In this document: positions 1 through 5,633 of the stretch, piece by piece
Layout: the number at the start of each line of letters is the position of its first letter
Numbering within the stretch: the first letter of the stretch is position 1
Assembly (NCBI GenBank): GCA_023419515.1
Contig: JAEZXW010000035.1
Coordinates: 1-7,211, forward strand
Direction of reading: 5' to 3'
Source: Actinomycetes bacterium
GTDB taxonomy: Bacteria > Actinomycetota > Coriobacteriia > Coriobacteriales > JAEZXW01
Length of the DNA: 7,211 nt
Program-made: the position numbers and the translations under genes
Notes under the pieces: generated by a model
What the model was told of the DNA's origin: nothing
Databases searched by the model: none
The model's input: only the letters and a program-made list of their open reading frames with translations

Positions 1-44
1 CGAACAATCTGCTCGGGAGTGTGTTTACTGAATTTCTTCACCAT
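1..44 (-). CDS. IS3-family transposase OrfA, N-terminal fragment (runs off window)
   Basis: Only 14 full codons and part of a fifteenth are visible. Reading from the ATG at 44 down to 1 gives MVKKFSKHTPEQIV followed by a CGN (Arg) codon. The [K/R]-x-[Y/F/H]-[T/S]-x-EQIV pattern is the typical opening of the helix-turn-helix OrfA protein of IS3-family elements, which binds the inverted repeats. A purine-rich GGGGAG lies 9 bases upstream of the ATG and supports this start; a GTG one codon later is an alternative. In this family OrfB (DDE integrase) normally follows by a -1 frameshift and would lie to the left of the window. The fragment is short, so the call rests on a motif, not on a full domain. 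Confidence 0.5.
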   Translation of the reverse strand, partial: MVKKFSKHTPEQIV

Positions 45-120
45 TCATCCATTCTCCCCACCTGCAGGCAGGGTATCAATGGACAACACTCAAGTCACCT
101 GGACCTAAAAACTTAAGGCA
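1..120 (-). mobile_element. End of an IS3-family insertion sequence (partial)
   Basis: The minus strand carries the start of an OrfA-like transposase that leaves the window at the left edge, so this looks like the upstream end of an IS3-family element. The outer boundary is inferred. Read on the minus strand, the sequence from 120 starts with TG and an A/T-rich stretch followed by AGGTCCAGG, and IS3-family ends usually begin with TG. That would put the inverted-repeat tip about 76 bases upstream of the OrfA start, a normal distance. The other end and any target-site duplication are outside the window, so the exact edge at 120 is uncertain. Confidence 0.4.
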
Positions 121-121
121 C

Positions 122-214
122 TCCACGGACACTCTCCTGCTTGGCTCCTTATCGCAAATCGTAAAAAGCGCAACGAGCGGGCTGAGCCCAGACACTAACT
201 CGATGTCGATCTAA
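122..214 (+). pseudogene. Possible 3' remnant of a plus-strand gene next to the IS
   Basis: An open frame without a start codon in a convincing context runs to a TAA at 212-214 and ends in ...SGLSPDTNSMSI. A strong plus-strand terminator follows 29 bases later, which implies that something transcribed rightward used to end here. The inferred IS boundary falls at about 120, so this may be the tail of a gene disrupted by the insertion. A second frame, ending with the TAA at 196-198 after a basic KKRNERAEPRH tail, is an equally possible tail. I do not recognise the product in either frame, and both may be non-coding. Confidence 0.22.
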
Positions 215-242
215 GCGGATCGTATTACAAATAACCCGACCT

Positions 243-277
243 AAACGCCCATATACCCCGCGTGCCTGGGCGTTTTT
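243..277 (+). terminator. Rho-independent terminator
   Basis: AAACGCCCA (243-251) and TGGGCGTTT (267-275) form a perfect 9-base-pair inverted repeat around a 15-base loop, and the right arm runs into a tract of five T at 273-277. The orientation fits termination of rightward transcription entering from the left. On the minus strand the stem is followed by only three T and then AGG, so it could serve as a weaker terminator for the regulator gene that ends at 314. Apart from this hairpin and the possible gene remnant before it, the stretch from about 121 to 313 shows no other recognisable feature. Confidence 0.75.
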
Positions 278-313
278 CATTGGCTGGAGTTTGCGCTCAA
301 GACTGGCACATCC

Positions 314-1846
314 TTAGTGCGCCTTGCTTGCTCCGCTCTCAAACTCGAGCAAATAAATCTGAAGTGCGAGCAGCAGTCTCATTCTTGTTCGAGGATTCTC
401 CCAATCCTCGCCAATCAATTCCTTGATCTGCTCCATGCGATATTTCAGCGTGTTGTAGTGGATAAAGAGGTTCTTTGCCGCTTTGGTGTTATTGCCCGTG
501 CCAAGCACCTGAAACAAGGTCTCGATGAGTTCACTGCTGTGTTCTTCGTCATAGTCAATGATTGCTCCAATATTGCGCCGCATGAAGTACTCCAAGAGCT
601 CTCGATCAAGCGCCTGCAAGAGAAACTCCATCTCAAACTCCTCAAAGCAGGCAGTCTTGATACCGAGCTGCTCTGCCACTAAGAGCGTGCGCTTTGCTGT
701 GGCATATGCCTGCTTGAGATCCTTGTAGGTCGTTACACGAGCACCCGCACACGCGGTCGTCTGAGTGCTTATGGCGTGATCGTTGCTGCCAAGAACTCCC
801 GTGGTAGTCGCGTCTTCAGCTGTAATCTGTGTCAATGCCTGATGCTCCTGCAGTGTCAGCTCAATCAATCGCGCTCGCCATGCCTCAAGCTTGTTGCTGA
901 TCGCCCGTTCTTGTCGGCAGATCACGGTCACTTGGGTATCCCGCGTCCAACCAAGCGCCTCGCCACCCCAAAAGCTGATGTATTCCTCATCATTAATGAC
1001 GATAGGATGAGCGGTGCGCGCCACAATCACCTGGTTGAGCGGGCGAATATCCCAGTTAAACAGGGCTGCATTTTTCTCGGCAGCAGGTACCTCGGCATGA
1101 ACCAGCTCCTCAAGCGCCAATGCCTTGAGTCGATCATGTAGGGTACTTGCTGCGCGCGTTTGAGCTAAGTGTAGACCCGCAGCAAAGCAGGCATGCTGTA
1201 CGAGCTGACGCTGTCCTAAGGTCAATGGAGGATCGCTTGGCATCTTAAGCGCGGTTTCAAGGCTGCCAGCAACGGTGATAGGAAAGATCTCAAAACCCGC
1301 CCCATCATCCTCGAATTCATGCGGGCTGATAATCTCAACCTCGCGAGCAATGGATTCACTTAACACGTGCGTGATGTCGCTTAAGCCGCCACCGCCCAGT
1401 GCGCTTGCTGTCAGGCGCTGACGAATTGCAGCAGCTCGCTTGGGCTCTGCACCCACATCTGAGAGCACGATGGCCATAACTTGCCCAATGACCTGATCAA
1501 AGGCGAGGTTTTTCTCCAGCACGATGAGTGGCAGTCCGTGAGTGTCGCAGGCATTGATTAAAGCATGTGAGATCTCGTCAAGGTAGCGTCCTGGTTTCAC
1601 GCCAAGTGCTGCCAACCCTTTTGCCTTGAGCGTGGCGATGAGCTTACTCAGGCGCTCCGGGTCATCCTTGATGGGGTAGGCAGTTGTCAGTAACAGATCG
1701 CCCGCCCGCACAAATGATTCAATGTCCGGCACCTCCATGATGTTGACCGACTTTACGTGCGAGGTAAGCCCCTCAGTACCAGCGATCAGTTCTGATCCAT
1801 GGAGGGCGGGAAGCGACAAAAGCTCACGAACGCTGATAAGTGCCAT
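314..1846 (-). CDS. PucR/CdaR-family transcriptional regulator
   Basis: This 510-residue DNA-binding protein is a likely local activator or repressor of the divergent operon. Residues about 5-125 are a PucR N-terminal domain, beginning MALISVRELLSLPAL and containing the family's GDLLLTT segment at 49-55. The middle is weakly conserved, and residues about 365-405 resemble the end of a CdaR GGDEF-like domain (TTYKDLKQAYATAKRTLL). Residues about 436-500 form the C-terminal PucR helix-turn-helix (HTH_30), with the hallmark NTKAAKNLFIHYNTLKYR pattern at 453-470. The frame stays open upstream to a TTG at 1885, but I chose the ATG at 1846 because GGAG sits 5 bases before it and because family members start right at this motif. 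Bacillus subtilis PucR controls purine and ureide degradation, which fits the neighbouring genes. The effector is unknown. It is transcribed divergently from fdrA with a 193-base gap that carries candidate operators. Confidence 0.9.
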   Translation of the reverse strand: MALISVRELLSLPALHGSELIAGTEGLTSHVKSVNIMEVPDIESFVRAGDLLLTTAYPIKDDPERLSKLIATLKAKGLAALGVKPGRYLDEISHALINACDTHGLPLIVLEKNLAFDQVIGQVMAIVLSDVGAEPKRAAAIRQRLTASALGGGGLSDITHVLSESIAREVEIISPHEFEDDGAGFEIFPITVAGSLETALKMPSDPPLTLGQRQLVQHACFAAGLHLAQTRAASTLHDRLKALALEELVHAEVPAAEKNAALFNWDIRPLNQVIVARTAHPIVINDEEYISFWGGEALGWTRDTQVTVICRQERAISNKLEAWRARLIELTLQEHQALTQITAEDATTTGVLGSNDHAISTQTTACAGARVTTYKDLKQAYATAKRTLLVAEQLGIKTACFEEFEMEFLLQALDRELLEYFMRRNIGAIIDYDEEHSSELIETLFQVLGTGNNTKAAKNLFIHYNTLKYRMEQIKELIGEDWENPRTRMRLLLALQIYLLEFESGASKAH

Positions 1847-1906
1847 GATTGCTCCGAATGGGTGATAATCTGAGTAACTGTCCAATTTGGCTAATGGATC
1901 TAAAAA

Positions 1907-1912
1907 ATTATG
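1907..1912 (-). promoter_or_regulatory. Candidate -10 element for the PucR-type regulator gene
   Basis: On the minus strand this reads CATAAT, one mismatch from the TATAAT consensus, followed by an A/T-rich tract. It would place the transcription start near 1900, about 55 bases before the ATG at 1846. No good -35 hexamer is present at the usual distance, which would suit an activator-dependent or weak autoregulated promoter. The assignment rests on consensus matching alone. Confidence 0.3.
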
Positions 1913-1924
1913 GCATATTTGCCA
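1911..1924. promoter_or_regulatory. Inverted repeat TGGCA-N4-TGCCA, candidate operator
   Basis: TGGCATATTTGCCA is a perfect 5-base inverted repeat with a 4-base centre. It overlaps the candidate -10 of the leftward regulator promoter and lies just upstream of the -35 region of the candidate rightward promoter, so one protein bound here could affect both genes. A further palindrome, CCAATTTGG, lies at 1882-1890, and the AATGGA found near both sites (1893-1898 and 1924-1929) hints at repeated half-sites. The binding protein is inferred to be the adjacent PucR-type regulator. Confidence 0.4.
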
Positions 1925-1925
1925 A

Positions 1926-1954
1926 TGGAATTAGTGATTTTCATCAACTAGAAT
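1926..1954 (+). promoter_or_regulatory. Candidate promoter of the fdrA operon
   Basis: TAGAAT at 1949-1954 matches five of six positions of the -10 consensus. The hexamer 17 bases upstream, TGGAAT at 1926-1931, is a poor -35 with three matches, as is common where an activator helps polymerase. Transcription would start at about 1961, leaving a leader of roughly 80 bases before the ATG at 2040. I see no riboswitch or leader hairpin of note in that leader. Confidence 0.35.
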
Positions 1955-1955
1955 G

Positions 1956-1970
1956 ATCTCATCGTGAGAT
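1956..1970. promoter_or_regulatory. Inverted repeat ATCTCA-N3-TGAGAT, candidate operator
   Basis: ATCTCATCGTGAGAT is a perfect 6-base inverted repeat around a 3-base centre. It begins one base after the candidate -10 element and covers the expected transcription start of the fdrA operon, the classic position for a repressor site. It is the best-formed palindrome in the divergent region. Which regulator binds is inference; the adjacent PucR-type protein is the obvious candidate. Confidence 0.45.
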
Positions 1971-2039
1971 ATGGACAACAAGCTATAGGCAATTGAGCAA
2001 GAAATAATAAGCCAATCGATAAAAGATAAAGGAGTACAG

Positions 2040-3479
2040 ATGGCAGAAGGTGTTTTGCACTATCACTGTTATTCTCGGCTCTACCGCGATTCAGTGGCGC
2101 TGATGGCGCTCGCGGCAGAGCTCGAGTCGCTAGATGGGGTGCTGCAGGCGGGTGCCATGATGGCAACGGCGGCAAACCAGCGCATCCTCAAGGCGTCAGG
2201 CATGATGGAGAGCGATCTGGCTGTTGAGGCAGACGATCTTTATCTCGCGGTTCGTGCAACTTCGCCAGAGGCGGCAGCCGCAGCTCTTGAACATGCAGAT
2301 ACCGTATTGACAGCAAAAACGGCACAGGTGGGCGATACCTCCCTAACCTTCAAGCCAGCAACGATTGCCGAAGCATGTGAGCTTGTTGATGCCCAGGTGG
2401 CAGCTATCTCAGTGCCCGGCGCATATGCTGCCTCGGTCGCGCAAAGTGCCTTGAACCAGGGACTTCATGTCTTTTGCTTCTCCGACAATGTATCGGTCGA
2501 AGATGAAAGCGCACTGAAGGCATTTGCAGCCAAGCGCAAGCTTTTGATGATGGGCCCAGACTGTGGTACGGCACTCTTGGCTGGCACGCCACTTGGTTTT
2601 GCCAACGAGGTTGAGCTCGGATCAGTCGCGCTTGTGGCAGCCTCGGGCACCGGTGCTCAAGAAATCTCGACCCTTGCAAGCAAGGCGGGGGTGGGCATCA
2701 GTCACATCATTGGCGTGGGTGGTCGCGATCTTTCTGGCAAGATCGACTTTCCAACCACGTTTACGGCACTTGACCTGCTCGATCAGGATCCGGCCGTCAG
2801 TCAGATTGTGATTGTCTCTAAGCCACCTGCACCCGAGATGATCGAGAAGCTTGTGGCGCATTGTCAGACACTCAGCAAGCCCGTAATGGCGTGTTTGCTT
2901 GGCGCTCCAGAAACAAACGAGCCAATCGCGATTTATTCAACCCTCGAGCGCGCAGCGCATGCCCTCATCGAAGCATGCGGCAAAAGCACAGAAGCCTTAA
3001 GCGCCTATCAGTCAAGCAACCTTGATAAGCTCACACCAGCTCCTGGTGCTGAGATTTACGGACTCTATACGGGCGGCACACTTGCTCATGAGGCTCATAT
3101 CCTCTGCGACAACGCCGGGGTGCGCAACACCATTCTTGATCTCGGTGATGATGAGTACACCCAGGGTCGTCCACACCCGATGATCTCGCCCGATCTGCGC
3201 TGCCAGATGATCGAGAAGGCGACCGATACCAAGGTGCTTTTGCTCGATGTAGTCTTGGGCTGGGGTGCCTCTCATAACCCCGCTGCCGATGCCGCGCGGG
3301 CAGTGAAAAACCTCAGGCAGAACAACCCAGCGGTGCAGGTTCTTGCGTCAATCACAGGTACTGATCGAGACCATCAAAACATTGTGACCCAGCGCGAGCT
3401 TTTACAAGAGGCGGGCATTGCGGTCTTTGAGTCAAACGGCGCTGCGGTTCGTCGTGCCATTGAGCTGGTAGGAGCGTGA
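2040..3479 (+). CDS. fdrA: FdrA-family protein, oxamate carbamoyltransferase-type subunit
   Basis: This 479-residue cytoplasmic protein has the fold of succinyl-CoA synthetase alpha subunits (CoA-binding and ligase-like domains) and is often annotated as acyl-CoA synthetase FdrA. Visible family motifs are MGPDCGTA (171-178), the phosphate-loop-like ASGTGAQE (201-208), GVGGRDLS (225-232), GLYTGGTLA (341-349), GRPHPMI (376-382) and DVVLGWGAS (403-411). In E. coli FdrA (AllF) acts with YlbE and YlbF in oxamate carbamoyltransferase, converting oxalurate and phosphate to oxamate and carbamoyl phosphate. AAAGGAG ends 5 bases before the ATG and supports the start. It is shorter than E. coli FdrA (about 555 residues, from memory) because it lacks a C-terminal tail. 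The next gene follows 9 bases after the stop. The family is certain; the actual substrate here is not. Confidence 0.92.
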   Translation: MAEGVLHYHCYSRLYRDSVALMALAAELESLDGVLQAGAMMATAANQRILKASGMMESDLAVEADDLYLAVRATSPEAAAAALEHADTVLTAKTAQVGDTSLTFKPATIAEACELVDAQVAAISVPGAYAASVAQSALNQGLHVFCFSDNVSVEDESALKAFAAKRKLLMMGPDCGTALLAGTPLGFANEVELGSVALVAASGTGAQEISTLASKAGVGISHIIGVGGRDLSGKIDFPTTFTALDLLDQDPAVSQIVIVSKPPAPEMIEKLVAHCQTLSKPVMACLLGAPETNEPIAIYSTLERAAHALIEACGKSTEALSAYQSSNLDKLTPAPGAEIYGLYTGGTLAHEAHILCDNAGVRNTILDLGDDEYTQGRPHPMISPDLRCQMIEKATDTKVLLLDVVLGWGASHNPAADAARAVKNLRQNNPAVQVLASITGTDRDHQNIVTQRELLQEAGIAVFESNGAAVRRAIELVGA

Positions 3480-3488
3480 TCAAATCTT

Positions 3489-4880
3489 ATGCTGCAGAAG
3501 GATTTTCAAGTCATTAACATTGGCCTTGATCTTATCACCGAAGCTATTCCCAGTGATCGGGTGACCCAGCTTGCCTGGCAGCCGCCAGCATTTGGTGAGG
3601 CTCAGGTTGCACGCTTGGCGACGCTTATTGATGATGAGGTGACGCGCGAAGCAAACGCTGAAGCAATCGCACGCGTTCATGCGGTGCGCCCGCAGCTCAT
3701 TGATGTACAGCCAGCGGGCAAGGTTATCCCCGATTTTACAGGCAAAAAGCTTCTACATGCTGGTCCTCCTATCGAGCTTGAGCGCGTTTGCAATCCCGTC
3801 CGTGGTGCTTTTATCGGTGCTATTTTGTTTGAGGGCTGGGCTCAGACCGAGGATGAGGCGCAAGCCATGCTGAATTCAGGTGAGGTCACGATCGAGCCGT
3901 GTCATCACTATCAGGCCGTTGGGCCGATGGCAGGTGTGCTCTGTCCGTCGATGCCGGTTTTTGTTGTCACTGATGGCGCACAGTCAGCAGGTGCAGCTCC
4001 ACGCTTCGCTTACTCCTCAATGAACGAGGGTCTCGGTAAGGTACTTCGCTTTGGCGCTTATGATGCCGAGGTGATCGAGCGCTTGACCTGGCTGAAAAAT
4101 GTGCTTGGGCCGACGATGTCTCAGGCGCTCAAAGCGCACGGACCGCTTGATGTTAATACGATGTTTGCGCAGGCCTTGATGATGGGCGACGAGGGTCATA
4201 ACCGCAATGTTGCGGCCACCTCGCTACTTGCTCGCAAACTTGCTCCATACTTGAGCCGCACCGAGGGCGGCGAGGCGACTCTTGGGTTTTTGGCGCAAAA
4301 CGATCACTTTGCACTCAACCTCTCGATGGCAGCTGCAAAGCTGGCGCTTGAGGCAGCAGCGGGCGTTCAAAATTCAAGTCTTGTTATCACGATGGCTCGC
4401 AACGGTGTCGAGTTTGGCCTGCGCCTTGCAAGCATGCCTGATCGCTGGTTTACCTGCGAAGTAGGGCCAGCCGATGGCCTGTTCTTCCCTGGATATTCCA
4501 TCGAGGATGCCAACCCTGATCTCGGCGACTCGGCAATTACCGAGACCTTAGGCATAGGTGGATTTGCAATGGCAGCTTCGCCAGCGATCACCCGCTTTGT
4601 TGGTGGTACGCCCATGGATGCTCTAAAGACCAGCATTCAGATGGGTCGCATCACGCTTGCTGAGCACCCCGTTTTTCAGTTACCCGCCTTAAATTTCGCA
4701 GGTAGTCCATCTGGTATCGACGCGCTTAAGGTGCTTGAGACAAACGTGCTTCCCGTGATCAACACCGGCATTGCTCACAAGCAAGCGGGTATTGGTCAGA
4801 TCGGCGCAGGCATCGTACATGCCCCCAAGCAGGTCTTTCTCGATGCCGTGCAGGCGCTTGCAGCTGAGCGTCAGCAATAA
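3489..4880 (+). CDS. ylbE: DUF1116 (YlbE/AllG-family) protein, partner of FdrA
   Basis: The 463-residue product belongs to the DUF1116 family, the second subunit of the oxamate carbamoyltransferase system of E. coli (YlbE, also AllG). It shows the family's INIGLDL opening (10-16), AGPPIELERVCNPVRGA (91-107), HHYQAVGPMAGV (139-150), NEGLGKVLRFGA (179-190), LMMGDEGHNRN (230-240), TMARNGVEFG (301-310), VGPADGLFFPGY (325-336) and the glycine-rich IGQIGAGIVHAP (435-446). There is no signal peptide or membrane segment. The ATG lies 9 bases after the fdrA stop and in the same reading frame. The nearest GGAG (3471-3474) is 14 bases upstream, inside fdrA, a rather long spacing that suggests translational coupling. 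The carbamoyltransfer role is inferred from family and pairing; the third subunit (DUF2877) is not seen in the window. Confidence 0.9.
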   Translation: MLQKDFQVINIGLDLITEAIPSDRVTQLAWQPPAFGEAQVARLATLIDDEVTREANAEAIARVHAVRPQLIDVQPAGKVIPDFTGKKLLHAGPPIELERVCNPVRGAFIGAILFEGWAQTEDEAQAMLNSGEVTIEPCHHYQAVGPMAGVLCPSMPVFVVTDGAQSAGAAPRFAYSSMNEGLGKVLRFGAYDAEVIERLTWLKNVLGPTMSQALKAHGPLDVNTMFAQALMMGDEGHNRNVAATSLLARKLAPYLSRTEGGEATLGFLAQNDHFALNLSMAAAKLALEAAAGVQNSSLVITMARNGVEFGLRLASMPDRWFTCEVGPADGLFFPGYSIEDANPDLGDSAITETLGIGGFAMAASPAITRFVGGTPMDALKTSIQMGRITLAEHPVFQLPALNFAGSPSGIDALKVLETNVLPVINTGIAHKQAGIGQIGAGIVHAPKQVFLDAVQALAAERQQ

Positions 4881-4942
4881 CTCAGTACTGCCGTACAGAA
4901 AAGCATAGAAATAAACAGTCATTAGATAGAGGAGGAACAATC

Positions 4943-5602
4943 ATGGTGACGACACAGGCAAAGCCATTTGAGATGCACTGGGATCCTCAAACTACCGCTT
5001 GCATCAGTATTGACTTCCAGCGTGATTTTATGGAGGCTGGCGGTTTTGGCGAGACGCTCGGCAACGACGTTTCGACCCTACGTGAGGCGATCGAGCCAAC
5101 CAAGGAACTCTTTGGTGCCCTGCGCAAAGCCGGCGTACTGATGATTCATACGCGCGAAGGTCACCGCCCTGATCTTGGTGATTTGCATCCTGCTAAGCGT
5201 GATCGCGGTAATCCGAGTCTGCGCATTGGTGACCAAGGTCCGATGGGGCGCATTTTGGTTCGCGGCGAATACGGCCACGACATCATTGATGAACTCAAAG
5301 CGCTCGAGGGTGAGATTGTCCTCGATAAGCCAGGTAAGGATTCGTTCTATGGCACCGATCTCGATGTCATCCTCAAAGCACACAATATCAAGACCTTGAT
5401 CATCATCGGCGTGACCACTGAGGTTTGCGTTCAGTCAACAGCCCGTGCAGCCAACGACCGCGGATACGAGTGCATGATCGTTGAGGATTGCACTGCCTCA
5501 TACTTCCCAGAGTTTAAGCAGGCGGCGCTTGAAATGTTTGCGGCTCAAGGTGCGATCGTCGGCTGGGTTGCCAATTCAAAGGATGTCATCGCGTCGCTCT
5601 AG
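4943..5602 (+). CDS. Isochorismatase-family cysteine amidohydrolase, biuret hydrolase-like
   Basis: This 219-residue cytosolic enzyme has the complete cysteine hydrolase triad: Asp24 in SIDFQRDF, Lys129 in LDKPGKDSF, and the nucleophile Cys162 in GVTTEVCV, preceded by the usual turn for a cis-peptide. Several segments closely match, as I recall them, biuret and triuret hydrolases of Rhizobium and Herbaspirillum: IHTREGHRPDL (68-78), IGDQGPMGRILVRGE (95-109), ANDRGYEC (170-177) and the Gln202-Gly pair late in the fold. Those enzymes release ammonia from a terminal urea amide, so a ureide or oxamate-like amide is a fair guess. Related families (ureidoacrylate hydrolase RutB, N-carbamoylsarcosine amidase, nicotinamidase) are less similar but not excluded. 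A near-perfect ribosome site, AGAGGAGG, ends 7 bases before the ATG. It lies 62 bases after the DUF1116 gene in the same apparent operon. Confidence 0.88.
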   Translation: MVTTQAKPFEMHWDPQTTACISIDFQRDFMEAGGFGETLGNDVSTLREAIEPTKELFGALRKAGVLMIHTREGHRPDLGDLHPAKRDRGNPSLRIGDQGPMGRILVRGEYGHDIIDELKALEGEIVLDKPGKDSFYGTDLDVILKAHNIKTLIIIGVTTEVCVQSTARAANDRGYECMIVEDCTASYFPEFKQAALEMFAAQGAIVGWVANSKDVIASL

Positions 5603-5633
5603 GGCGCCGCTTTCATGAGTTGGAGTTTTTAAG

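Noticed and set aside
61..72. CCTGCAGG palindrome with a following GCAGG repeat
   Set aside because: A short self-complementary octamer inside the insertion-sequence leader, with no promoter, terminator or repeat context to give it meaning.
776..1141. 121-residue plus-strand open frame opposite the regulator gene
   Set aside because: The minus-strand regulator is clearly coding here, and the antisense product has no recognisable domain or supported start.
1847..1885. Upstream extension of the PucR-type regulator to a TTG codon at 1885 (13 extra residues)
   Set aside because: The internal ATG at 1846 has GGAG at ideal spacing and matches the usual family N-terminus, while the TTG has no clear ribosome site and the extra residues look unrelated to the family.
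4881..4942. Possible terminator or hairpin between the DUF1116 gene and the hydrolase gene (GTAC-TGCC-GTAC)
   Set aside because: The stem is only four base pairs and is not followed by a T tract, so transcription probably continues through into the hydrolase gene.
5615..5632. Five-codon frame (ATG to TAA, MSWSF) ending one base before the permease ATG
   Set aside because: It has no ribosome site of its own, and its codons contain the GGAG serving the permease; it is most likely chance.
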